A stretch of DNA of 22,871 nucleotides, from the NCBI GenBank assembly GCA_949077035.1, contig CARUPR010000012.1:1-22871 (forward strand). Direction: 5' to 3'. The translations under genes and the position numbers were made by a program. The notes beneath the pieces are model-generated. The model searched no databases, had not been told where the DNA came from, and saw only the letters and a list, made by a program, of their open reading frames with translations. Positions 1-6,582 of this stretch are shown piece by piece (the first letter of the stretch is position 1; every line of letters begins with the position of its first letter). The DNA comes from an uncultured Eubacteriales bacterium. GTDB taxonomy: Bacteria > Bacillota > Clostridia > Christensenellales > UBA1242.

Positions 1-54
1 TGTGACCTCACACGCTTTCCAAGCGTGCGCCTTAAACCGCTCGGCCATCTCTGC
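1..54 (-). tRNA. tRNA-Ser (anticodon GGA), 3' part cut by window edge
   Basis: On the reverse strand the sequence starts with a 7-nt acceptor strand (GCAGAGA, 54 down to 48), followed by TG, a D-arm containing GCCGAGCGG, and an anticodon stem CACGC/GCGTG around the loop TTGGAAA. The anticodon GGA is the complement of 18-20 and reads UCU/UCC serine codons. The start of the long class II variable arm typical of tRNA-Ser is visible; the T arm and acceptor 3' strand lie off the left edge. The loop carries A36-A37-A38, the kind of target used by MiaA, which is also encoded in this window. Confidence 0.95.
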
Positions 55-63
55 ATATTTGAA

Positions 64-92
64 ATTTTAACAAAATTATATTTTATTGTCAA
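64..92 (-). promoter_or_regulatory. Promoter of tRNA-Ser
   Basis: Reverse strand: -35 TTGACA (87-92), exact 17-nt spacer, -10 TAAAAT (64-69). The -10 ends ten bases before the mature tRNA 5' end, so transcription should start about 3 nt upstream of the tRNA. Confidence 0.8.
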
Positions 93-216
93 GCATTATA
101 ATATAAAAGCAGAAACACATTTTTATGATATAATTTAATTTGATTGCTGAAAAACTAAATTTAAAAATTAAACTCTTTATATAAATTTAAAGCTATAAAA
201 AATATTGTTGTAATAT

Positions 217-245
217 TTGCTCAAACAAAAAAATTATGCTATTAT
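217..245 (+). promoter_or_regulatory. Possible promoter of the MBL-fold gene
   Basis: A -10-like TATTAT (240-245) stands 17 nt after a poor -35 (TTGCTC, 217-222). The predicted start of transcription falls at about 252, at the edge of the Shine-Dalgarno AAGGAG (252-257), which is tight. The call rests on spacing more than on sequence match. Confidence 0.3.
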
Positions 246-262
246 ATTGTTAAGGAGAAATT

Positions 263-1063
263 ATGAATAAAATAATTATGTTGGGCACCGGCAATGGTGG
301 AACAATGGATTTATATAATACCTGTTTTGTGATTCAAAATGAAAGCGGAAATTTTTTAATTGACACTGGCGGAAGTATTGAAATATTAAAAAGATTAAAC
401 AAGGTAAATATCGATTATAAAACAATTCAACATATATTTATTTCTCATAGCCATACAGACCATATATTAGGTTTGTTTTGGTATTTTAAAAAAATTAGTC
501 TTGATGCATTGCTTGGAAAAATAACAGAAAAGATAAATATTTATTGCAATGATATTGTTTTTTCTTCAATCAAAGGAATTGCAAAACATATTCTTCCATA
601 TCAGCTTGTCGATGCAATATATAAAGTTGTAAATTTCGTTGTTTTGCAAGATGAAGATAGGCATCAAATAAATGGAGTTGACTACACTTTTTTTGATATA
701 AAAGCAAAAGGCACAAAGCAATTTGGCTTTGAATGTGTTTTAAATGAAAAAAAGTTTGCCTTCTTGGGAAATGAAACCTTAAACCCTTCTTTATATGAAA
801 GAATAAAAAATTTTGATTTTGTTATGCACGAGGCTTTTTGTTTGGAATCAGAAGAAAACATTTTTCATGCATATGAAAAAAATCATTCTACAACAAAAAG
901 TGTGAGCGAGGTTATGAACCCCTTAAATATCAAAAATTTGATTTTATATCACACAGAAGAATCGCATAAAGACCAACGCAAAGATTTATACACAAAAGAA
1001 GCCCAACAATATTTTAAAGGAAATATTATTGTTCCTGATGACTTAGAAATTATCGAAATTTAA
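263..1063 (+). CDS. MBL-fold (RNase Z-like) hydrolase with altered metal ligands
   Basis: A 266-residue protein with the metallo-beta-lactamase fold, closest in layout to the small RNase Z/COG1234-type hydrolases of Clostridia. Visible landmarks are the N-terminal strand with MLGTGNGG (6-13), FLIDTGG (31-37), the metal motif SHSHTDH (61-67; H62, H64, D66, H67), HEAFC (189-193) and a late YHTE (229-232; H230). The start is fixed by AAGGAG (252-257) six bases before the ATG. From memory of the family, the middle ligands should be a His in an FFDIHSTK-like segment and an Asp in a LGDE-like segment; here these read FFDIKAKG (K147) and LGNE (N170). The fold is clear but di-metal catalysis is doubtful. 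It stands alone, between the divergent tRNA and a terminator at 1149-1189. The substrate is unknown. Confidence 0.85.
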   Translation: MNKIIMLGTGNGGTMDLYNTCFVIQNESGNFLIDTGGSIEILKRLNKVNIDYKTIQHIFISHSHTDHILGLFWYFKKISLDALLGKITEKINIYCNDIVFSSIKGIAKHILPYQLVDAIYKVVNFVVLQDEDRHQINGVDYTFFDIKAKGTKQFGFECVLNEKKFAFLGNETLNPSLYERIKNFDFVMHEAFCLESEENIFHAYEKNHSTTKSVSEVMNPLNIKNLILYHTEESHKDQRKDLYTKEAQQYFKGNIIVPDDLEIIEI

Positions 1064-1075
1064 AAAAGAAGAAAC

Positions 1076-1140
1076 CAGCCACATTATTCCTGTCTTTATT
1101 GTTTCCCTAATGAAAGCAGCACATTGTTTTTGCCTTTATT
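1076..1140. repeat. Degenerate direct repeat, two copies
   Basis: Copies at 1076-1100 and 1117-1140 share CAGC, ACATT and CTTTATT in the same order and spacing, differing by one gap and about four substitutions over 24-25 bases. A third, weaker match lies at 8607-8629. They sit in the 3' untranslated part of the MBL gene, before its terminator. No coding capacity was seen. Confidence 0.4.
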
Positions 1141-1148
1141 ATATTTAT

Positions 1149-1189
1149 AAAAAAAATCGAGCTACATAAGATTGTAGTTCGATTTTTTT
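1149..1189. terminator. Bidirectional terminator
   Basis: Stem 1156-1166 pairs with 1173-1183 (11 pairs including one G-U) around a 6-nt loop. An A tract stands on the left and a T tract (1183-1189) on the right, so it can end both the forward MBL transcript and the reverse YjzC-like transcript. Confidence 0.85.
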
Positions 1190-1245
1190 AATCTGTTGCC
1201 TGATTATTTCAAGCCGTGATTTATTAAGTTGTTGAAGAAATCAGA

Positions 1246-1413
1246 TTATTCTCTTTCTTCTTCCATTTCATAGTGACTTCCACTATGTTGTGTTGCAGGA
1301 AATCTTTCACCCTTTTTGAGTTTTGTGTTTCCGCCACATCTACCATTCTTATCATAACAAGAATAGCTTCCAGTTTTAGGTGCTTGTTCACCAGGTCTGT
1401 ATTGTTTACTCAT
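1246..1413 (-). CDS. Small YjzC-like protein, 55 aa
   Basis: A 55-codon gene starting at the ATG complement of 1411-1413 and ending TAA at 1246-1248. A strong Shine-Dalgarno GGAGG (complement of 1420-1424) lies six bases upstream. The protein has an N-terminal RPGEQAPKTGSY, then a CYDKNGRCGG turn, LKKGERFPAT and SGSHYEM, ending in a Glu/Arg-rich tail. This pattern (PGxxAPxxGxY, then xxGG, then LkkGexFPxT) resembles the YjzC family of small Firmicutes proteins, whose function is not known to me. It is followed by a hairpin terminator at 1149-1189. Two cysteines flank the turn. The ribosome site, composition and terminator make it a convincing gene despite its size; the family name is by resemblance only. 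Confidence 0.82.
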   Translation of the reverse strand: MSKQYRPGEQAPKTGSYSCYDKNGRCGGNTKLKKGERFPATQHSGSHYEMEEERE

Positions 1414-1520
1414 TTTCAACCTCCAATATTATTGTGTGCAAGAATTATTATTCTATACATAAATAAACAATGTTTTTGCTTTTATACAAGATATTGTATT
1501 ATGTCTAAAAGAAAAGCTAC

Positions 1521-1547
1521 ATTATATTGTAAATGTCAACTTTTCAA
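1521..1547 (-). promoter_or_regulatory. Possible promoter of the YjzC-like gene
   Basis: Reverse strand TTGAAA (1542-1547), a short 15-nt spacer, and a perfect TATAAT (1521-1526). This would give a leader of about 100 nt before the start codon at 1413. The short spacer lowers confidence. Confidence 0.3.
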
Positions 1548-1549
1548 GT

Positions 1550-1774
1550 TTAAGTTCTCACAAAATTATTTGCAAGCAAAATTCCGCCATTTAATGCAGC
1601 TGAAATAATGAGCCAAATTGCAGAAAGCAATACAAGCACATAAATTATTCTTGCAATAATGGTATTGCCGAAGCATATAAATGTCACTAAATTGAACATG
1701 AATAAGCCCATAAGACCCCAATTTATACCACCTATCAAGAGAATAATTAATGCGATATAATTTGCAATAATCAT
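1550..1774 (-). CDS. DUF378 (YuzA-like) small membrane protein
   Basis: A 74-residue protein starting MIIANYIAL, with the family signature LLIGGINWGLMGLF in its first half, then IARIIYVLVLLSAIWLI as a second membrane helix. This is the layout of the DUF378/YuzA family, two-helix membrane proteins of unknown function. The open frame extends upstream to 1822, but GAGGAGG (complement of 1780-1786) sits just ahead of the ATG at 1774, so that start is chosen. It stands alone between the YjzC-like gene and the mnmA terminator. It ends in a short polar tail (NNFVRT). Confidence 0.85.
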   Translation of the reverse strand: MIIANYIALIILLIGGINWGLMGLFMFNLVTFICFGNTIIARIIYVLVLLSAIWLIISAALNGGILLANNFVRT

Positions 1775-1820
1775 AATAACCTCCTCATACTTATTATTGA
1801 TTAATAAAAACTTTTTATAC

Positions 1821-1849
1821 ATTATCGCAAAAGAAAGTTTTATATTGAA
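1821..1849 (-). promoter_or_regulatory. Possible promoter of the DUF378 gene
   Basis: Reverse strand -35-like TTCAAT (1844-1849), 17-nt spacer, and -10 GATAAT (1821-1826) preceded by TGC, an extended -10. The predicted leader to the ATG at 1774 is about 40 nt. Confidence 0.4.
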
Positions 1850-1910
1850 ATTATATCTATTAAAAATATTTTTTTATTATATAAAATATCGTTCGCTCTT
1901 TTGATTATTA

Positions 1911-1937
1911 AAAAAAAGGATTTATAATTAAATCCTT
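1911..1937 (-). terminator. Terminator of the TM2-mnmA operon
   Basis: AAGGATTT (1916-1923) pairs with AAATCCTT (1930-1937), 8 bp around a 6-nt loop. On the reverse strand it is followed by a T tract (complement of the A run ending at 1917). It lies about 90 bases past the mnmA stop. Confidence 0.75.
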
Positions 1938-2028
1938 ATTCTTTTCAAATTTAAGTTTTGCATATTAAATTTTTTATGACATTTTTTTATTCTTTTGATA
2001 GGAATTTTTATTTCAACTTTCTAAGATT

Positions 2029-3108
2029 TTATATTTTTTTAAAACTTTCGTCTATCGTTCCACCACCCAAGCAAACACCATCATTATCATATAAAACCAC
2101 ATATTGACCAGGAGTAATTGCACGTTGTCTCTCTTTAAATTCAACCTTTATATCTTTATCATTAAGCACAGTCACATGAACTGCTTGGTCAGGTTGACGA
2201 TATCTGAATTTGGCTTGACAATCAAATTCTTTTTGCGATGGAATTTCAGGAATCCAATTCATTTGACTGGCATATAGTCCATCGCTAAACAAAAGGTCAT
2301 CCTCGCCTTGAGAAACATATAAAATATTGTTCTCCAAGTCTTTTTTGACAACAAACCATCGTCCGCCATTTCCATCTGCCCTTCCGCCTATTCCAAGCCC
2401 TCTTCTTTGACCAAGAGTATAATACATAAGCCCATCATGCCTGCCCACCTCATTGCCTTCTAAATCAAGAATTTTGCCCTTTTTAGCAGGAAGATAATCT
2501 TTTAAGAAATTTTTAAAATTTCTTTCGCCAATAAAGCAAATTCCTGTGCTGTCCTTCTTTTCTGCATTTGAAAGTTCAAGCTCTTTGGCTATTTTTCTAA
2601 CTGTAGGTTTATCAATATTATCAAGAGGGAAAATTACCGAAGCAAGCTGTTCTTGACTAAGTTGATTTAAAAAATATGATTGGTCTTTATTTAAATCATC
2701 TGCTTTTGCAAGATAAAACTTTCCATTTTTTTCAAGTTTTTTGGCATAATGACCTGTTGCAATATAGTCTGCACCCAACTTTTTTGCTTGCTCAAGAAAG
2801 GGACCAAACTTAACCTCTCTATTGCATAATACATCAGGATTTGGCGTCCTGCCCTTCTTCAATTCTTCCAAAAAATATTCAAATACCCTATCATAATATT
2901 CTTTAGAATAATTTACAGAAAAATATGGAATCCCTATATTATTACACACCCTTTTTACATCTTCAAAATCAGCTTCAGCGGTGCAAGTCCCATCTTTTTC
3001 TTCCCAATTAACCATAAAAAGACCGATTACTTCATGTCCCTGCTTCTTTAAAAGATAGGCAGCAACTGATGAATCAACACCACCACTTATTCCAACAACA
3101 ATTCTCAT
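2029..3108 (-). CDS. mnmA: tRNA-specific 2-thiouridylase MnmA
   Basis: A 359-residue enzyme that installs sulfur at C2 of the wobble uridine (U34) of tRNA-Lys, -Glu and -Gln, using ATP and a persulfide donor in the cytoplasm. The PP-loop SGGVDSS is at 8-14. The two catalytic cysteines are visible: C95 in NPDVLCNREVKF and C191 in DSTGICFIGER. Also present are ATGHYAK (117-123), KDQSYFL (141-147) and the C-terminal beta-barrel part with ITPGQYVVLY. Length is normal for the family. Its ATG shares one base with the TAA of the upstream TM2 gene (TAATG), so it is translationally coupled to that gene. A hairpin terminator follows at 1911-1937. No cysteine desulfurase gene is adjacent. Confidence 0.97.
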   Translation of the reverse strand: MRIVVGISGGVDSSVAAYLLKKQGHEVIGLFMVNWEEKDGTCTAEADFEDVKRVCNNIGIPYFSVNYSKEYYDRVFEYFLEELKKGRTPNPDVLCNREVKFGPFLEQAKKLGADYIATGHYAKKLEKNGKFYLAKADDLNKDQSYFLNQLSQEQLASVIFPLDNIDKPTVRKIAKELELSNAEKKDSTGICFIGERNFKNFLKDYLPAKKGKILDLEGNEVGRHDGLMYYTLGQRRGLGIGGRADGNGGRWFVVKKDLENNILYVSQGEDDLLFSDGLYASQMNWIPEIPSQKEFDCQAKFRYRQPDQAVHVTVLNDKDIKVEFKERQRAITPGQYVVLYDNDGVCLGGGTIDESFKKI

Positions 3109-3608
3109 TATTCACCCTCAGAAATAACACCCGTTTCTAAATCAATAGCTACAGGAACTTTAAATTTTTTCATCATTACGATGACTAGGTCATAAGCCCA
3201 AACCATCATAATCAAACCACATATTGTGGCAATCATTGCTATAAATCTGCCATCATCTATTTTAAACAAAAATTCATTAAAAACAGAACAACAAATAAGA
3301 ATGATGGAATTGGTCAGCAATAATCCGCCCCGCCAATATCTGCCAACATAAAAACAATGTCCGCCAAACAAGCCTACAAATATGGTAAGCAACATCAATT
3401 TGATAAAACTTACGTCACTTGGCAATTTGTTTGTATAAATGATGAAATCTTTGTCATGTCTTAGCAATTTTTTCTTTGCATCTTTGTTTGTAGCAAGCGC
3501 CAAACGAGAAAAAACCAACTTACATTCTGGGCAAGTTTCAACACCTTTCATACATCTTATACCGCATCTGGGGCACTCAAAAGTGCTTTTTTCCCTTTTA
3601 AACTTCAT
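3108..3608 (-). CDS. Zinc-ribbon TM2-domain membrane protein
   Basis: A 166-residue protein with an N-terminal zinc ribbon (CPRC at 12-15 and CPEC at 26-29, plus an extra C19), a charged linker, and a TM2 domain from about residue 68. The TM2 signature GLFGGHCFYVGRYWRGG includes the conserved Gly-His/Tyr-Gly pattern and is followed by further hydrophobic helices to about 150. TM2 proteins are common in bacteria but their molecular role is largely unknown. The gene overlaps mnmA by one base (TAATG). There is no Shine-Dalgarno: the ATG lies six bases after a strong promoter -10, so the mRNA is probably leaderless. A later start at M20 would break the zinc ribbon. The domain call is firm, the function open. 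Confidence 0.88.
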   Translation of the reverse strand: MKFKREKSTFECPRCGIRCMKGVETCPECKLVFSRLALATNKDAKKKLLRHDKDFIIYTNKLPSDVSFIKLMLLTIFVGLFGGHCFYVGRYWRGGLLLTNSIILICCSVFNEFLFKIDDGRFIAMIATICGLIMMVWAYDLVIVMMKKFKVPVAIDLETGVISEGE

Positions 3609-3614
3609 ATAAAA

Positions 3615-3643
3615 ATATTATCACTTGACAAAAATTATGTCAA
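3615..3643 (-). promoter_or_regulatory. Strong promoter of TM2-mnmA, predicted leaderless
   Basis: Reverse strand: perfect -35 TTGACA (3638-3643), exact 17-nt spacer, and -10 TAATAT (3615-3620) preceded by TGA, an extended -10. Only six bases (3609-3614) separate the -10 from the ATG at 3608, so transcription should begin at or within a base or two of the start codon. Confidence 0.8.
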
Positions 3644-3648
3644 GCGAT
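3620..3648. repeat. Inverted repeat inside the TM2 promoter (possible operator)
   Basis: The arm 3620-3630 pairs with 3638-3648 (core CTTGACA/TGTCAAG perfect; one mismatched pair in 11) around a 7-nt centre. It covers the whole -35 and most of the spacer, upstream of the transcription start. It is therefore better placed to act as a protein-binding site than as an RNA hairpin of this transcript. Confidence 0.6.
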
Positions 3649-3705
3649 AAAAGAGATATTAGATTTTTAGATTTATTGAAATTTTGTTTAATCAAAGTAT
3701 TTTAA

Positions 3706-5109
3706 TTATTTCGACAATTTTTCCTTGCTTTTATTGAAATATACATAGCAGCCTTTATCCTTTGGACAAATTTTTAAAGCATTTGAGAAATTTTCGCAAG
3801 CCTTTTCATATTCACCCTCTTCATACAATATAACACCACGCTCAAAAAAGGATTTTGATTTTATAAGTTCATTTGAAATATCACGTGGCAAAACCTCAAA
3901 GTCTTCAAATAAAACGATTTCACCATTTTCTGTTGTAAGTTTTCCGATATATCTATAAAGAAATTTATAATTTAATGGTAGATTGTCAAGTGAAGATTTG
4001 GTAAAAATCATCTTTGCCGACATCATTTTATTCAAATTATCTAGTTTGTCTAACACCGAAGTGATATTTGACACAATGGTTGGCATCTTTCGCTCTTCTT
4101 CACCAACGATTCCAAAAATCACCTCACCTGTCATAATAGAAATTCTTTGTTCTACATTTGGCAATGTTTTGTTTTGCCTATTTTTTATGTTTATGGCACG
4201 AATAATTGAATGAGAACAATCAATTGCATCTTCCGCTTTAGCAAAAACAGCCGTCAATCCTTCGCCATTATACTTATCGATAAATCCACCAAATTTTCTT
4301 ATAAGCGGTGAAATAACATGAATGTATGAATTTACATAATTAAAATTTTCTTCAAGCGACATATCACCCTGACTTGAAAGCCCTGCAAGTTTGACAAGAA
4401 TTGTGGTCGCCCTCTTTTTTACCTGATTTCCAAGTTCCAACTCTTGAATATTTGTCTTTCCTAAAAATTTAAAAAATTGTTTTGGAATAAATTTTTGAGC
4501 TTCAAGATTGATAGTTTTAAGCGACCTATCTTTGCTTCTGTAATTGTTGTTTATTTTATTTAATCCATATTCAATAGAATTAAATTGTTTACCACCACCA
4601 ATACGCAATTTTTCATCTTTAACCTTTCCATCGCCTAAACGAGAAACAATGCGTTCTACCTTTGCTATTGGTTTGCAAAGCACAAAGCAATTTAGAAATA
4701 AAAGCATAATAAAAATTAAAGTAATCAAAATCGCCCATAAGATTGTATTGTAGAGATTATCTGGCGAAACATTTAAAAGAGTTTTTAAAGAATTTGCCAA
4801 TGGATTGTTGAAAGTGGTTATTTCAGCAAGCATAAAAAGTGAAAACCCATATAAAACCACCAAAGGAAGACAGGAAAAGAAAATAGCCTTGTCAACTGGC
4901 TGCGACATAATAAACCTTATAAAAAGAATTGTGCCCAAAATCAATGATATAACTGACAAAACAATTCCTATAATCGCCCTTGTATCAAAATTAAACTTAA
5001 AACCTTTGTCGGTTGCTATTATCCCAGCAATAACAAATTTACCCAAAAACAGAGTTGGAATAAAAGCTAAAATAAAAATTACTAAAAGGATTTTTGTAGA
5101 CTTTTTCAT
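3706..5109 (-). CDS. Membrane protein with degenerate class III cyclase domain and TPR tail
   Basis: About 467 residues from the chosen ATG: four membrane segments (about 6-32, 46-67, 76-97, 123-145), a HAMP-like linker (146-195), an adenylate/guanylate cyclase homology domain (about 206-405) and a TPR-like motif (419-460). The cyclase fold is recognisable from KFIPKQFFKFLGK, ELELGNQV, GGFIDKY, GEVIFGIVGEEER and VLFEDFEVL. The catalytic positions are altered. The usual FxDIRxFT stretch reads ILVKLAGLS with no metal-binding Asp, the second metal Asp (GD) is Glu (E283), and in the expected VNxAxR stretch the Asn is Ser (S351) and the Arg is Lys (K355). It is likely a pseudo-cyclase with a sensing or scaffold role. 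The frame extends to a TTG at 5175 and an ATG at 5145; no Shine-Dalgarno supports any choice. MKKSTKILLVIF is preferred as a normal membrane N-terminus. Confidence 0.8.
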   Translation of the reverse strand: MKKSTKILLVIFILAFIPTLFLGKFVIAGIIATDKGFKFNFDTRAIIGIVLSVISLILGTILFIRFIMSQPVDKAIFFSCLPLVVLYGFSLFMLAEITTFNNPLANSLKTLLNVSPDNLYNTILWAILITLIFIMLLFLNCFVLCKPIAKVERIVSRLGDGKVKDEKLRIGGGKQFNSIEYGLNKINNNYRSKDRSLKTINLEAQKFIPKQFFKFLGKTNIQELELGNQVKKRATTILVKLAGLSSQGDMSLEENFNYVNSYIHVISPLIRKFGGFIDKYNGEGLTAVFAKAEDAIDCSHSIIRAINIKNRQNKTLPNVEQRISIMTGEVIFGIVGEEERKMPTIVSNITSVLDKLDNLNKMMSAKMIFTKSSLDNLPLNYKFLYRYIGKLTTENGEIVLFEDFEVLPRDISNELIKSKSFFERGVILYEEGEYEKACENFSNALKICPKDKGCYVYFNKSKEKLSK

Positions 5110-5192
5110 GTATATATTTTTTGCAAAAGAAAAAAATGTATACATCAAGAATATTAATTCAAATTCGGCACACAATTAATTTGGAGGAAAAT

Positions 5193-5645
5193 ATGGAAAC
5201 ACAGGTAAACAAAGAATTATTGACAGAATATCTAAATGCAATTTATCAAAACATAAAAACTGCTATTCAATCAATAGAAGATATTATTCCAAAGATTAAA
5301 AATGATGAGCTTAAAAGAGAGCTTGCATCAGAAGAAGACAAATATCTTTTACTTGAAAAGGAATGCGAACTTCTTGCAAAGGCTGAAAAGATTGAAGGTC
5401 TTAAAGATAACAACTGGTTTGAAAAAGCCAAGCTTTGGGGTTCAATAAATATGTCAACTATGACAGATAAGACAACAAGACATATTGCAGAACTTATGCT
5501 TCTGGGCACTTTTATGGGTGTTTTAACCTGCTATAAGGATAAAGCTGACCATAAAGGCATATCTATAGAACTTGATGAAATCTTAGACAAATTGACAGAG
5601 CTTGAAAGAAACAATATTGACAACTTGCTTCCTTTTATGATTTAA
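5193..5645 (+). CDS. Conserved all-helical protein of unknown function
   Basis: A 150-residue soluble, strongly helical protein. I do not recognise a named family. The start is set by TTGGAGGAAAAT immediately before the ATG at 5193; the open frame reaches further upstream but that part is the intergenic region. The sequence shows heptad-like helices in the first half (NIKTAIQSIEDIIPKIKNDEL, then a Glu/Lys-rich helix), NMSTMTDKTTRHIAELMLLG in the middle and a C-terminal helix ending NNIDNLLPFMI. This looks like a four-helix, ferritin-like bundle, but no clear metal-binding ExxH pattern is visible. It is divergent from the cyclase-like gene, with 83 bases between the start codons. Function unknown. 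Confidence 0.82.
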   Translation: METQVNKELLTEYLNAIYQNIKTAIQSIEDIIPKIKNDELKRELASEEDKYLLLEKECELLAKAEKIEGLKDNNWFEKAKLWGSINMSTMTDKTTRHIAELMLLGTFMGVLTCYKDKADHKGISIELDEILDKLTELERNNIDNLLPFMI

Positions 5646-5727
5646 GTTTTAATTAAATATTAGAAGCTTATTTAAAGCAAATTAAATATAAATTATATTT
5701 TTGTATTTAAATTAAGAAATTATCATG

Positions 5728-6582
5728 TTACTTAATAATATCGGACAACTTTGAAGATAAAGGATATTTCATTGATAGCAATTTAATTTTTTGCTCATCA
5801 ATCATTTTTACCCTTCCATCTTCAAACTGAACAACAAAGATGGTAAACTTATTAAGTTCTATCTTTTTTAAAGCTTGACCAATATCAACCTTATCATCAA
5901 TCATGTAAAAAAAAGGCTTAGAGAAATTCTTGGTCTTTTTTTTATAAACGGCAATAGGCTTATATTTACATTCACTTTCAATATCAAATAGTCCCAAAAT
6001 CATAAAAACACCGCAAAAACATAGTGAAGGATTGAAGTCGTAAAAAAAACTTACAAAAAACAGCGAAAACAATATACCGGCAATAACCACATTTATTATT
6101 CTGGTGATTTTTATGCTTTGAGTTCTGGTCTTATTTTTTGACAACATTCCAACAAAAATTCGACCACCATCCAAAGGATAACAAGGCAACAAGTTAAATA
6201 GGCCAAGCATCAAAGATTGATATACAAACTCATAGGTAAAATTATATGAAACAGGAAAAATCCACCATAAAGAAATGCAGATGATTGATAAAATAAAATT
6301 TACAAAAGGACCAGCAAAAGCAATGCTGATTTCATCTTTTTGCTCAAATGCACTTTCTTGATAATTTAAACATACTCCATAAGGAGCAATCATAAAAGAA
6401 TTTAATTTATAACCCAGTTTTTTTGCAACAATAAAATGCCCAAATTCATGACTCATAACAACAGTAGTAAACAATAGAAATGAATAAAGGTTTTTAGTCA
6501 AAATAAACCATAAAAAAAGCAATAAAAATGATGGATGAATGGGAAATTTTTTTAATTTTTCTTTTAATATCCCAGAGCCCAT
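5728..6582 (-). CDS. M50 intramembrane metalloprotease, SpoIVFB-like
   Basis: A 284-residue site-2-type zinc protease. Numbered from the ATG at 6582, HEFGH (45-49) gives two zinc His and the catalytic Glu46, and NLLPCYPLDGG (130-140) supplies the third zinc ligand Asp138. Several membrane helices lie between about 18 and 220. The tail from about 230 (KVDIGQALKKIE, FTIFVVQFEDGRV) is the CBS-like end seen in SpoIVFB, the protease that activates pro-sigma-K in sporulating bacilli. N-terminus: the frame continues to a TTG at 6636 and an ATG at 6612. The ATG at 6582 puts 14 residues before the conserved IHP, as in SpoIVFB, and is preferred though its ribosome site (GGGTG) is weak. A 50-codon ORF overlaps this start. 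The substrate here is unknown. Confidence 0.88.
   Translation of the reverse strand: MGSGILKEKLKKFPIHPSFLLLFLWFILTKNLYSFLLFTTVVMSHEFGHFIVAKKLGYKLNSFMIAPYGVCLNYQESAFEQKDEISIAFAGPFVNFILSIICISLWWIFPVSYNFTYEFVYQSLMLGLFNLLPCYPLDGGRIFVGMLSKNKTRTQSIKITRIINVVIAGILFSLFFVSFFYDFNPSLCFCGVFMILGLFDIESECKYKPIAVYKKKTKNFSKPFFYMIDDKVDIGQALKKIELNKFTIFVVQFEDGRVKMIDEQKIKLLSMKYPLSSKLSDIIK

Noticed and set aside
1273..1608. Forward-strand 111-codon open frame
   Set aside because: It lies opposite the YjzC-like gene and the end of the DUF378 gene, has a composition unlike real proteins here and no ribosome site.
3625..3653. Forward-strand TTGACA in the TM2 promoter palindrome as a divergent promoter
   Set aside because: The sequence 17 bases on is TAAAAG, a poor -10, and no forward gene starts for 1.5 kb.
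5136..5145. Perfect 10-bp palindrome ATGTATACAT between the two divergent genes
   Set aside because: Could be a shared -10 or operator, but no -35 with proper spacing was found on either strand, and part of it may be coding if the cyclase-like gene starts upstream.
4805..5179. Forward-strand 124-codon open frame opposite the cyclase-like gene
   Set aside because: A complement-strand shadow of a membrane-protein region; no ribosome site and no domain pattern.
5685..5702. AT-only hairpin with a short T run after the helical-protein gene (possible terminator)
   Set aside because: Six A/T pairs around a 3-nt loop are too weak, and such structures are expected by chance in this composition.
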